DNA of 64,000 nt, taken from Actinacidiphila yeochonensis CN732 (GTDB lineage Bacteria > Actinomycetota > Actinomycetes > Streptomycetales > Streptomycetaceae). Below, one piece after another: positions 8,901 to 16,118 of the stretch. Positions within the stretch are counted from its first letter, which is position 1. Every line of letters begins with the position of its first letter. The notes under the pieces were generated by a model. It did no database searches. It was not told the DNA's origin and saw nothing but the letters and a program-made list of their open reading frames with translations. A program made the position numbers and the translations under genes. The stretch is from the NCBI RefSeq assembly GCF_000745345.1, contig NZ_JQNR01000005.1, forward strand, positions 4,526,001 through 4,590,000, read 5' to 3'.

Positions 8901-9416
8901 GCCCAGGCCCGCGCGCGCGGTGTCGGTCAGCTCCGTGGTGACGCCGTCGGCGCCCTTGACGGTGTAGGAACCGATCCCCGTCGTCTCGTCGGAGTGGCTG
9001 AACGTCTCCGCGGTGTTCGACAGGTTCCCGCTCAGTGCCCCGGACACCGGGAGGATGGGCACGTCGCCGGCCACGTCGCAGCCGGGGCCGGACACGTGGG
9101 TGAGGCTGAAGCCGGAGATCTTCGTGCTCTTGTACTCGTACCCTCCGCCCTGCGTGCGGCTGGGGGTGGTGTCGGGTCCCCACTGCATCATGCCGAACGG
9201 CACGTCGGGGCCGGGGAAGGTGTTCACGGCACCGGAGGTGCCGATCAGGGGGTTGACCAGTGCGGCCGGGTCCTTCACCGGCTGCGGCCCCGCCGCGGCG
9301 CCGGCCGCCGCGAAGGACTGGAGCGACAGCGCCGTGACACCCGCGGCGGAGAGTACCGCCAGGCGCCGGCGGAGTCTGCCGGCCCGGGGCGCGCTTTCAC
9401 GCCTCCGAACGGTCAT
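5979..9416 (-). CDS. Secreted GH92 alpha-mannosidase
   Basis: A GH92 glycoside hydrolase of 1145 residues, a family of calcium-dependent exo-alpha-1,2/1,3-mannosidases acting on mannans and N-glycans. A Sec-type signal (Arg-rich start, then a Leu/Ala core) covers about the first 40 residues. The family start VNPLIGTSG with FPGPDVPFGMMQWGPDT follows. Further typical blocks are HVSGPGCDVAGD, GWDTYRSQTQLMSM, GTYGCCNFYGPVS and GNDDLGAMSSWYVWSSLG; the acidic catalytic residues of the family lie in the last region. An Ala/Ser/Gly-rich insert interrupts the N-terminal half. The C-terminus has a NEW3-like beta domain and a second beta-sandwich domain common in Streptomyces glycosidases. The ATG at 9416 has a GGAGG site. 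Two LacI-type operator boxes lie upstream. Confidence 0.93.
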   Translation of the reverse strand: MTVRRRESAPRAGRLRRRLAVLSAAGVTALSLQSFAAAGAAAGPQPVKDPAALVNPLIGTSGAVNTFPGPDVPFGMMQWGPDTTPSRTQGGGYEYKSTKISGFSLTHVSGPGCDVAGDVPILPVSGALSGNLSNTAETFSHSDETTGIGSYTVKGADGVTTELTDTARAGLGKFTFPAGQQSNLLLKLSGGASTVDGTRVKVVGDREVVGAVDSGHFCGANNRYTLHFDIKFNRPFTASGTWVGSTINPGVKSLSKGKAQQTLATPDTAAHQEQHFTVPARTAPTVHPSGTSAGSGAAAGSSGSASASAAPKADGATAGAAAGSAADSAPVTGANGMYLTFDTTSSATVKAAVGISYTSDDNAAANLSTEISGWNLNALSTAARKEWNDLLGRVRIGGGSHDQQVEFYTALYHALLHPNVFSDDNGQYMGMDDQVHQLAKGQQAQYANYSGWDTYRSQTQLMSMVAPQQTGDIVTSMLNGYDQTGLLPKWASNNGESYVMVGDPATSIIADAYAFGVRDFDTAHALEAMVHEATVPNNDRPGEATRDADGYLPLDGTYGCCNFYGPVSTQLEYDSADYALASFAKSLGKTADYRKFATRAQDWLNVFNPQSGYLQARDADGQWAAGFTPGTSNGFVEGTSAQYTPMVPFDVQQLATARGGSAAWSSYLDSLLDNITDPSGTDADLSNEPSLEIPWEYDYVGQPWKTQEAVRQAQTQLYFNAPVGSFGNDDLGAMSSWYVWSSLGMYPETPGTDTLVLGSPAFPVAQITLGNGKTVSVNAPQAAPDAPYVQALDVNGKAYNDSWLSYAQFEKAGTLDYSLNTVPNTSWASSAKAAPPSDTIGTSRVLAAAAGANGDGLVLQPGASDKASLRVTNLGTKAVTADWKATPASGVSLGASAGSLTVPAGGSATADVPVTAGSDEGTYSVDFAITDHTDGSALTSASMRVAVAKPGELWPYESNEGVYADGAKFSGGFDDGGWAYSQNALASAGVTSGGTVTTDGLTYAWPATGSGKPDNLELSGQTIPQPAGTSGNYLGLLGSAANAPTDGSGVPGQLTVAYTDGTTAKATVTFSDWTLNGNSTKPVAGDTTAATTSYRNTGSGGKDTVKAYVFSVKVPLDASKTVASVTLPVTSASGTAHVFAMTVGG

Positions 9417-9478
9417 CGGTTGCCTCCAAGGCTCGTCGTTGTGCCTGAGGGTGGGACGGCGCGGCACGCACCCGTGCG

Positions 9479-9510
9479 GACAACGTTGTCAGGGATCTGA
9501 CAACGTTGCC
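9479..9510 (-). promoter_or_regulatory. Double LacI-type operator of the GH92 gene
   Basis: GACAACGTTGTC (9479-9490, perfect palindrome) and GACAACGTTGCC (9499-9510) are 20 bp apart, about two helical turns. They lie 60-95 bp upstream of the GH92 start. A related GGATCTGAC block recurs near 9557. CG-centred palindromes of this type are typical of LacI-family sugar regulators in actinomycetes. No lacI-type gene is present in the window. Confidence 0.75.
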
Positions 9511-9682
9511 ACACCGTCAGCCGTCGAGTAGACCCCCAGCGGGCAGCGCGGTCAAGGGATCTGACGAGGTTTTGGGGACGTGTGGTGCCAGTGGGCGGGT
9601 GCGCGGGCGCGGGTTCGGCCGTGCGTTCGGCGTCCGGCGGCGGTGTCCTCCCGGGGGCGGCTGCTCGCGCTACCGTGCCCGC

Positions 9683-10183
9683 GTGGCCGACCTCACCTAC
9701 CCGTTCGCAGGCGTCACGTCCGACGAGGCCCTGCGGGTCCCCGACGGGTTCCGTGCGCTGCGGGTCCGGACGGTGCTCGCTCCGGGCGCGTTCGAACCGG
9801 CCGCCGACGCGCTCTTCGCCTGGCGGATGCACCAGGGCGTACCGCTGCTTCGGATGTCCGCGGAGCAGCCGCGGGCGGTCCCCGGAGTCCGGGTGGTGCT
9901 GAGGCTGGGCCCGCTGGCGGCGCCCTGCCGGGTGGTCTGGGCCGTTCGCGAGGGAGGCCGTGCCGGATTCGGCTACGGAACCCTGCCCGGGCACCCCGAG
10001 TGCGGCGAGGAGTCGTTCGTCCTGAGGCGCGACCCGGCGGGCCCGGTCACCTTCACCGTCCTCGCCGTCAGCCGTCCCGCCGCCTGGTACGCCCGCGCCG
10101 CCGGTCCGGTCGGCCGCCGCGTCCGGCGAGGGATCGCGCTGCTGTACGCGAGGTCCCTGGCGGCGGCGATCCGCACCCCCTGA
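9683..10183 (+). CDS. DUF1990 family protein
   Basis: A 166-residue protein of the DUF1990 family, conserved in actinobacteria and plants, with no established function. Recognisable blocks are the N-terminal FAGVTSDEALR-like region, the central Trp/Met segment (FAWRMHQGVPLLRMSAE), the YGTLPGHPECGEESF block characteristic of the family, and the C-terminal RRVRRGIALLYARSL helix. The GTG at 9683 fits because a TACCGT -10 box ends 6-7 nt before it, giving a leaderless transcript, and upstream codons lack family similarity. It stands alone, divergent from the GH92 gene. Confidence 0.85.
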   Translation: MADLTYPFAGVTSDEALRVPDGFRALRVRTVLAPGAFEPAADALFAWRMHQGVPLLRMSAEQPRAVPGVRVVLRLGPLAAPCRVVWAVREGGRAGFGYGTLPGHPECGEESFVLRRDPAGPVTFTVLAVSRPAAWYARAAGPVGRRVRRGIALLYARSLAAAIRTP

Positions 10184-10264
10184 CGGCCTCGGGCGCCGCG
10201 GCCGCAACGGCCCCCGCCCCGCCGCCCTCCCTGCGGGGAGGAGCGACGGGGCGGAAAGGGACGG

Positions 10265-10312
10265 CGGACGGCCCGCGGGTGTTTCTAGCGGACGGCCCGC
10301 GGGTGTTTCTAG
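10265..10312. repeat. 24-bp perfect tandem duplication at the LysM gene stop
   Basis: The 24-base unit starting CGGACGGCCCGCGGGTGTTT occurs twice without mismatch (10265-10288 and 10289-10312). The right copy contains part of the TAG stop of the LysM protein gene. It may be a slippage product; each unit holds a short self-complementary CCCGCGGG core. Confidence 0.85.
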
Positions 10313-11090
10313 TAGGGGCCGTTGACGTTGTCGATCGAGCCGTACACGTGGAACGCGTAGTTGCACGCGGCGGTGATGTTCGCGACCGGGTCGTAGATGT
10401 CGGTCGAGGTACCCGCCACGTGGTAGGCGTCGAAGGTCGGCTGAATGACCTGGAGCAGGCCGATGGACGGGGTGCCGGCGGCCGCGTTGGAGTCCCACAG
10501 GTTGATGGCGTCGGGGTTGCCGGAGGACTCCCGCATGATGTTGCGGTGGATGCCGTCGTAGCTGCCCGGAATGCCGTCCTGCTTCATGATGGCCAGCGAG
10601 TGGTTGATCCAGCCGTCCAGGTTGTCCGGGTAGGTCTGGGCGGCGGTCGTCGTGGTGGCCGACACGGCGGTCGCCGTGGTGGCCGTCGTGGTGCTCGCCG
10701 TCGCCGGGACCGCCTGCGCGGTCGTGGACGCGGCCGCGGCGGGCTGCGCGCCGGTGCTGCTCTTGGCGGGAAGGGCGAGGACCTGGCCGGGGTGGATGAT
10801 GTACGGGCTGCTGATCCTGTTGGCCCGCGCGATGACCTGCCAGCCGCCCGGGTCTTGTGGGCGCGGGCGATCGCGGCCAGGGTGTCGCCGGTCTTGACCG
10901 TGTACGTGGCGGTCGGGGCCTGAACGGCGCTCGCGGCGCTCGGCGCGGTGCCGGCCGCGGCCGGGGCGGCAGCCTGGGCGGTGCCGGCCACGGCGACGCA
11001 GGTCAGAGCGGCGAAGGTGCCGGCGACGATGGCGCCACGGGCGGAGATCCGGCGCTTCTTCGCCGGGCTGTTCTGGACGTGCTTGGGCAT
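10309..11090 (-). pseudogene. Secreted LysM-transglycosylase-like wall protein (one frameshift)
   Basis: A cell-wall protein of about 260 residues. The first frame gives a signal peptide (MPKHVQNSPAKKRRISARG, then an Ala/Val core) and the start of a LysM peptidoglycan-binding domain (YTVKTGDTLAAIARAHK). The second frame completes the LysM domain (GGWQVIARAN, YIIHPGQVLALP). It then adds an Ala/Thr linker and a lytic-transglycosylase-like fold (IMRESSGNPDAINLWDSNA, GLLQVIQPTFDAYHV). The Glu of MRESSGNP fits the catalytic acid. Restoring one C near 10850 joins the frames (AHKTPGGW), so the break may be a sequencing error. Start ATG 11090 has a GAAGAGG site. Such muralytic enzymes act in growth and spore germination. 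Confidence 0.8.
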
Positions 11091-11552
11091 GGTGCGGACC
11101 TCTTCCACGATTGCTTGTCCGCAGTGACCGGCCCTTTGGCCGGCCCCCCTCGTCATTCCGACCCGCATTTCGAGTAGCGGCGTTCTGCGGAGACCACATT
11201 GTTAGCAGCCGATAAAAGGCCGCACAATTACCCCTTGCACTAAGGCGCGTAGTAGGCGCTTTGCCTTTGTTTCCACGCGGGCCCGGGATTCGGGGAGAGC
11301 GGCGGATCGGGAATGCACTAAACGGCTTCGTAGGTGATGTGCGTCCTATGCCGTGCATCACCCCGGGGGTCTTGATCGAGAAACTCGGCGTAAGGGAACG
11401 GGGGCGGATGGTGGCGGCGCGTTTCATTCTTAACAATGTCTTAGTGTGCATAGCGGATAAATGCCGCATAGCTGGATCGAAGCGGACATACAGGGATGAT
11501 TTTCTGCGTTCCGTGCGGTCCGGCCGGGGGGAGGGGGTGGGTGGTGGAGAAA
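11091..11552 (-). promoter_or_regulatory. Long AT-richer 5' region of the LysM gene
   Basis: About 460 bp without a gene separate the LysM gene from marR and are clearly AT-richer than the surroundings. Seen: GGTGATG-N16-CATCACC (11333-11362); an inverted pair ACATTGTTA (11196-11204) and TAACAATGT (11431-11439); TGCACTAA twice (11236, 11314). Wall-hydrolase genes in Streptomyces often carry long leaders with a cyclic-di-AMP (ydaO) riboswitch. I could not recognise the ydaO core here, so the leader's role is open. Confidence 0.45.
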
Positions 11553-11594
11553 ATAGACAGCTAGATGTGCAGCTGGCTGTCTATCTGCTACGTT
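11553..11594 (+). promoter_or_regulatory. marR promoter with self-operator
   Basis: ATAGACAGC (11553-11561) and GCTGTCTAT (11576-11584) form a perfect 9-bp inverted repeat. A TACGTT -10 box (11589-11594) follows, 6 nt before the ATG, so the transcript is probably leaderless. The operator covers the -35 region, which suits MarR autorepression. Confidence 0.7.
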
Positions 11595-11600
11595 GGGGCT

Positions 11601-12056
11601 ATGAGCGAACGGCAGGTGGAACCCTCCGAGGGGGCCGCTTCGGGTCTCGCGGTGGAGCTGCGGGCGGCCCTGGGCCAGCTGGTGAGAAGACTGCGCGAGC
11701 AGACGGACAGGGACGACCTGACCAAGTCCCAGACCTCGGTCCTGCTCCGGCTGGAGCGCGAGGGGCCGGCGACGGCGGCCGAGCTGGCGGTTGTACAGGG
11801 GGTGCGTCCGCAGTCCATGGCCAAGATCGTCCGGGCGCTGGAGGACGCCGGCCTGGTGGTGGGGGAGCCCGACCCCGCCGACGGCCGCCGCACCCGGCTC
11901 AGCCTGTCCGACGCCGCGCGCGAGCAGTTCCGCACCGGGCGGCGTGCCAAGCAGGACTGGCTGACGCGCGCGGTCGAGGACACTCTCACCCCCGAGGAGA
12001 TCGAGCAGCTCTCCGGCGCCGTCCACCTGCTGCGCCGCCTGGCCCAGTCGCCCTGA
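11601..12056 (+). CDS. MarR-family transcriptional regulator
   Basis: A 151-residue winged-helix regulator of the MarR family, which bind palindromes as dimers and release DNA on contact with phenolic ligands or oxidants. The winged helix covers roughly residues 40-105 (SQTSVLLRLEREGPATAAELA, recognition helix RPQSMAKIVRALEDAGLV, wing ADGRRTRLSLSDAA). Dimerisation helices lie at both ends. The ATG at 11601 is chosen from the leaderless promoter spacing. The isochorismatase-like gene 57 bp downstream is its probable target, and an inverted repeat covers its own promoter. Confidence 0.9.
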   Translation: MSERQVEPSEGAASGLAVELRAALGQLVRRLREQTDRDDLTKSQTSVLLRLEREGPATAAELAVVQGVRPQSMAKIVRALEDAGLVVGEPDPADGRRTRLSLSDAAREQFRTGRRAKQDWLTRAVEDTLTPEEIEQLSGAVHLLRRLAQSP

Positions 12057-12113
12057 CCCCGCCCCCTTTCGGGAACCGCCCGACCGGACACCGTCTCCAG
12101 TGAAGGAAGCACC

Positions 12114-12683
12114 ATGCCCGTCACCACCCTCGACCCGACGACCGCGCTGATCGTCGTGGACCTCCAGAAGGGGATCGTCGGCCGGCCTCTGGCGCACCCC
12201 GTTGACGGCGTCATCGAGCGCACCACCGCGCTGCTCGCCGCGTTCCGCGCGTGCGGGCTGCCCGTCGTCCTCGTCAACGTCGCCGGCGGCCCGGCCGGCC
12301 GGACCGACCAGCGCGACGGCGCCCCCCGGGTCCGCGACCTCCCCGAGGGCTGGACCGACCTCATCCCCGAGCTGGACGCGCGGGCGGACGACATCCTCGT
12401 CACCAAGCACGCGCGCAGCGCCTTCACCGGTACCGGACTGGCGGAACGGCTGCGCGGACTGGGCGCCACGCAGGTGGTCGTCACCGGCATCGCCACCAGC
12501 AGCGGCGTGGAGTCCACCGCCCGCGACGCCCACGAGCTGGGCTTCAACGTCACCCTGCCCACCGACGCGATGACCGACTCCGGCGCTGACCGGCACGAGC
12601 ACAGCGTGGCCCGGATCTTCCCGCGCATCGCCGAGACGGGGACCGCGCGGGACGTGCTGGACCTCCTCGCCGCCCGTTCCTGA
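12114..12683 (+). CDS. Isochorismatase-family hydrolase lacking the catalytic Cys
   Basis: A cysteine-hydrolase-fold protein of 189 residues. Asp16 (IVVDLQKG) and Lys98 (VTKHARSAF) of the catalytic triad are present. At the Cys position, normally in a T-x-x-C-V-x-x-T-A motif, the sequence is TSSGVESTAR, so Gly131 replaces Cys. True isochorismatases (EntB, PhzD) also lack this Cys and hydrolyse a vinyl ether, whereas nicotinamidases and carbamoylases need it. The protein is therefore either isochorismatase-like or non-amidase. RBS GAAGGAAG precedes the ATG. Co-transcription with marR suggests a role in detoxifying or sensing an aromatic compound (inference). Confidence 0.88.
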   Translation: MPVTTLDPTTALIVVDLQKGIVGRPLAHPVDGVIERTTALLAAFRACGLPVVLVNVAGGPAGRTDQRDGAPRVRDLPEGWTDLIPELDARADDILVTKHARSAFTGTGLAERLRGLGATQVVVTGIATSSGVESTARDAHELGFNVTLPTDAMTDSGADRHEHSVARIFPRIAETGTARDVLDLLAARS

Positions 12684-12851
12684 GCGCCCCGTCCCGGCGC
12701 CGAGGCGGCCGCCCGGCCCGCGGCTGCCGTCTCCCCGGCCGTTTCCGCTTCCCCGGCCGTTCCGCCTCCGCGTAGTCCGCGCCGGCCCGCGCGTTTGGCC
12801 GCCGCCCGGGCGGGCAGCCGAGCCGTTGGCTTCCCATGAGGTGATGAGACG

Positions 12852-13145
12852 GTGTTCGACGACGTGACCCCCGGCCCCACGACCGAGGAACTTCCCATAC
12901 CGGACTACCGGCACCTGCCCGCTCAGGCGATCGAGGGCCGGATTCTCGAGCTGGACGGTGACGAGGTCGAGACCGTCCTGCGCTACGAGTGCGAGCACCG
13001 CGAGCGCACCCCGCTGATCCGCGTGCTGACCGCGCGCCTGCGCGGCCTGCGCGAGCGCTCCTCCGTCCGGCAGCCGCCGTCCGTCCCGGAGCCGCCCTCC
13101 GTCCGGGGGCCGGGAGCCTCCCGCACCCCCCGTCCCTCCGGCTGA
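12852..13145 (+). CDS. Small DUF8129-like hypothetical protein
   Basis: A 97-residue acidic-to-basic protein with a GTG start at 12852. The N-terminal part (TTEELPIPDYRHLPAQAIEGRI) and the helical LEVETVLRYEC-like part (DEVETVLRYECEHRERTPLI, then VLTARLRGLRE) match a small Streptomyces family in which an IPDYDxLP motif is followed by a lipid-droplet-protein-like helix. The tail is Pro/Ser-rich and probably disordered. The function is unknown. The position between isochorismatase and Rieske genes gives no clear hint. Confidence 0.65.
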   Translation: MFDDVTPGPTTEELPIPDYRHLPAQAIEGRILELDGDEVETVLRYECEHRERTPLIRVLTARLRGLRERSSVRQPPSVPEPPSVRGPGASRTPRPSG

Positions 13146-13332
13146 GCCGCCGGGGCGCGCCCGGGACGGGTGTGCGGCCGGGCCGGACGACGGGTAGCCC
13201 GAGTGGCACGCCGGAGTCGACACCCGGCCCGGCCGCGCCGAGGCTGGGTCGGGACGGCCTCCGCGGCTGACGCCGCACGGCCCCGGCCTGGACGTGGCCG
13301 TCGCCGCCGCGGCCAGCCACGAGGAGGAGCCC

Positions 13333-14529
13333 GTGACCGACGCCCCCGCCGCCCTCGGCGCCGAGTCCGCCGACGACCGCCCCGGTGCCGGCCCCCTCGA
13401 CCCGCTGGGCCGCGCCGCGGCCGGCTCCGCCCCGGTCGACCTGCGGCGCGTCGGCATCCACCCGGACTTCTGGTACCCGGTCGCGGCCTCCCGCGACATT
13501 CCGCCGGACACGGTCAGGCCGGCGTCGTTCGCCGGGCGGCGGATCGCCCTCTTCCGCACCCGCCGCGGCGGCGTCCACGCGCTGGAGGACCGCTGTGCGC
13601 ACCGGCAGGTGCCGCTGAGCATGGGCGTCGTCGAGGGGGAGGCGCTGCGCTGCTGCTACCACGCCTGGGCCTACCGGGGCGACGGCCGCATCTCGCAGAT
13701 CCCCTACCTCCCCAAGGGCGCCGAGCGTCCGCCGCGCGGGGTGCTCGCCTACCCGGTGCGGGAGCGGTACGGGCTGGTGTTCGTCTTCCCCGGGGACCCG
13801 GCGAAGGCCCCGGCCACCCCGCTGCCGGAACTGCCCGAGTACGGCTCGCCCGCCCACCGCGCCATGCGCTTCTCGCGGACGGTGCGCTGCCACTACTCGT
13901 TCATGCACGAGAACCTGCTCGACATGAACCACCAGTTCCTGCACCGGGGTGTGCTCGGCCGCATCCAGCCGACGCTGCTGGACCGCAGGACGGACGGCCG
14001 GTCGGTCGAGGCCCGCTACCGGTTCACGCCGGAGGGCGGGCGCAAGGACCGGGGGGCGGGGCTGCTGTCGGCCGAGGGCCTCGGCGGGCGCGGCGCCCCG
14101 GACGTCCTCACCATCCGCACCGAATACCCGTACCAGACACTCCAGTTGGTGCCGGACGGCGAGGAGCGTCCGGCCTTCAGCCTGTGGGTGGCCTATGTGC
14201 CGCGGGACGCGGAGCAGCGCACCAACCACGTGCACGGACTGCTGATGATCCGCAAGCCCCGGTTCGGCGCGGCGCTGAACCTGGCGTGGCCGCTCATCCG
14301 GCGGTTCACCGAGCGGGTGTTCGCCGAGGACCGGATGGCGGTGGAGGCCGAGCAGCGGGCCTGGGACGAGCAGGGTGCGGACTGGAACCAGGAGGTCTTC
14401 CCGCTCATCCTCGACCTGCGCGAGATGCTGCGCCGCAACGGCGTCCCCCTCGAACCCGCCGGCGCCCTGTGCGGCTCCCGTGTCGGCTGTGCCGACGGCT
14501 CCAACGGCGCTGCGTGCGGGAATATGTGA
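13333..14529 (+). CDS. Rieske non-haem iron oxygenase
   Basis: A 398-residue Rieske-type oxygenase alpha subunit. The [2Fe-2S] centre is CAH (Cys88, His90) with CCYH 17 residues on (Cys107, His110). The mononuclear iron site lies in ENLLDMNHQFLH (two His plus a downstream acid). Such enzymes hydroxylate, demethylate or cleave aromatic and alicyclic substrates using electrons from a separate reductase, which is not encoded nearby. The C-terminal tail CGSRVGCADGSNGAACGNM is Cys-rich and unusual. A GTG at 13294 is possible, but the GTG at 13333 has a GAGGAG site and is preferred. It is a single gene; the substrate is unknown. Confidence 0.88.
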   Translation: MTDAPAALGAESADDRPGAGPLDPLGRAAAGSAPVDLRRVGIHPDFWYPVAASRDIPPDTVRPASFAGRRIALFRTRRGGVHALEDRCAHRQVPLSMGVVEGEALRCCYHAWAYRGDGRISQIPYLPKGAERPPRGVLAYPVRERYGLVFVFPGDPAKAPATPLPELPEYGSPAHRAMRFSRTVRCHYSFMHENLLDMNHQFLHRGVLGRIQPTLLDRRTDGRSVEARYRFTPEGGRKDRGAGLLSAEGLGGRGAPDVLTIRTEYPYQTLQLVPDGEERPAFSLWVAYVPRDAEQRTNHVHGLLMIRKPRFGAALNLAWPLIRRFTERVFAEDRMAVEAEQRAWDEQGADWNQEVFPLILDLREMLRRNGVPLEPAGALCGSRVGCADGSNGAACGNM

Positions 14530-14891
14530 CGTTGCGTCAGCGATGGGGAGGGTGTGTCCGGCCACCAGTGACCGGTTGCCGGCGTGAGGCTTCAGCGACC
14601 GCCCGCTGGGTGCGCGTGGGGCGGCCGAGCCTGTCGAATCGGCTGACGCCCGTGCCGCGTCCTCGTGGAGTCCCGACGCCGGAAAGCGTACGAATCGTCT
14701 CATATCCGGCGTGGCCGCAGTGCCGCCCTGAAGGGGAGGGCCGGATGTCCGGTCGTGGACGAGGCGGGCACGGCGGGCGGGTTTGCCGCCCGCGACCACC
14801 CCCGGCACGTGGTCGGCGGCGGAGTGCCCGGCTTCGGCCGGCGGACGTCAGAGAATCGTGGGAGATGGCCTCATGCTCCCGGCGCCGTGCC
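14530..14891. other. Intergenic region with terminator hairpin
   Basis: No gene is seen over about 360 bp. GCGGGCGG-GTTTG-CCGCCCGC at 14773-14793 is a perfect 8-bp stem-loop and may end the Rieske transcript. The right end carries the -10 box of the next gene. Confidence 0.5.
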
Positions 14892-14903
14892 TAGCATCAA
14901 GGC

Positions 14904-15373
14904 ATGACCTGGGTGGGCGCAGCGTGGTGGGGGTTGTTCGGGGCTTCGCCGTCGAGGCGTTGGAGTTCTGGACGGCCGTGCGCCGCCATCACCACTGGCC
15001 CTGGGAGAGTCCGGGTGACGGGCCGACGCTGGGACTTCTGGCCTACGTCATCGCCACCGTCTTACGGCTCGGTGTCGGGACCGGTGTGGCCGTCGCGGCG
15101 CGCGCGTCCGGGCACAGTGCCACCGCCTGGCTGGCGATGTTCGTCGGGGCCGGGGCGCCTTCGCTGCTGGAGAGGGTAACGGCCCTGATGCCGCTCGTCG
15201 TTCACGCCGGTGTCACCGCGCTGGCCGCCAACACCCCGAGCACGGGAGAGAGCGGCCGGCCCGCGCTCCTCGTCCAGCCCTCGGGCCCGCGCTCCACTGG
15301 GAGCAACCGCCTCGACGCGCCACCCCCGGACGGCGAGGGCATGTGGTCCGACAGCGAAGGCCAGGGGAGTTGA
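14904..15373 (+). pseudogene. Small membrane protein (one frameshift near 14940)
   Basis: A hypothetical membrane protein of about 156 residues. A TAGCAT -10 box (14892-14897) lies 6 nt before the ATG at 14904, so the start is leaderless. The first frame gives MTWVGAAWWGLFG. Restoring one G in the run near 14940 joins it to GFAVEALEFWTAVRRHHHW and then three hydrophobic helices (LLAYVIATVLRLGVGTGVAVA, AWLAMFVGAGAPSLL, LMPLVVHAGVTALA). The cytoplasmic tail is Pro/Ser-rich. The stop TGA overlaps the next start (TGATG), so the two are translationally coupled. No family is recognised. Confidence 0.65.
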
Positions 15374-16062
15374 TGGCCGTGCGCGCTGAATCCCTCGCAG
15401 GCAGGGTCGTGGCCATCGTCTCTCGCCGTGCTCCCGCGTTCCAGCCGCTTCCGGGCGAACGGCCTGGCCTGGCCTGGGCCGTGCGGGCGGCATTGCCGGG
15501 TCCGCGCCGCCAGGAGCGGGCCAAGGCCACCGCCGCGTCCGATCCGCCACCTGCGGTTCCGGCAACCGACCCCGTCGTGACGGTCGAGCCATGGCGCTGG
15601 AGTCAGGTCCGGGCCGCCTCCGTCGCCGTCGGCAGCGCGCGGTCAGCCAGGGTCATGCCGTCCCTCGTCGGGTTGGTCGCCGCATGTCTCCTGGCTGCGG
15701 GCGGCTTCGCGCTGACGACGCTGGCGCCCGGCGAGGTTTCAGCGCCGGCCGGCCCGCCTCCGTCGTCCACCGCGGCCCTCGGCCCTCAGCAGACGGTCGA
15801 GCGGTACTTCGAAGCGATCAACGCGAAGGACTACCGGACTGCCTGGAATCTTGGCGGCCGCAACTTCCACCAGAGCTACAGCACCTTCGCCGCGAGCTTC
15901 GCAACCACAGCGACGACCTCCGTCACCATCCAGTCCATCACAGGCGACGTCGTCGCCGTGATACTGAACACCCAGGACACAGAAGGCAAAACGCACGACT
16001 ACCACGGCACTTACACCGTCCACGACGGCGTCATCACAGCAGGCAGCCTGAAGGCCGGCTAG
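15373..16062 (+). CDS. Membrane-anchored NTF2-like protein
   Basis: A 229-residue protein with a basic cytoplasmic part of about 95 residues, one transmembrane helix (PSLVGLVAACLLAAGGFAL) and an extracellular domain beginning QQTVERYFEAINAKDYRTAW. That start is typical of SnoaL/NTF2-like or DUF4878-type folds, and the rest (GDVVAVILNTQDTEGKTHDY, GTYTVHDGVITAG) is beta-rich. The ATG at 15373 overlaps the stop of the preceding membrane-protein gene as TGATG. The pair probably forms a small membrane complex. The function is unknown. Confidence 0.78.
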   Translation: MAVRAESLAGRVVAIVSRRAPAFQPLPGERPGLAWAVRAALPGPRRQERAKATAASDPPPAVPATDPVVTVEPWRWSQVRAASVAVGSARSARVMPSLVGLVAACLLAAGGFALTTLAPGEVSAPAGPPPSSTAALGPQQTVERYFEAINAKDYRTAWNLGGRNFHQSYSTFAASFATTATTSVTIQSITGDVVAVILNTQDTEGKTHDYHGTYTVHDGVITAGSLKAG

Positions 16063-16118
16063 GGACCGTCTCCTTGAAAGGTTGTGGGCGCCTTTCCTGC
16101 TGGTAGGCGGGGTGTTCG

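Noticed and set aside
5670..9500. Plus-strand open frame of 1276 codons
   Set aside because: It is the antisense shadow of the GH92 gene; no family motif, whereas the minus strand has complete GH92 signatures.
11091..11460. ydaO (cyclic-di-AMP) riboswitch upstream of the LysM gene
   Set aside because: Expected from gene type, but the conserved core elements could not be recognised by eye on the minus strand; left as an open question instead of a call.
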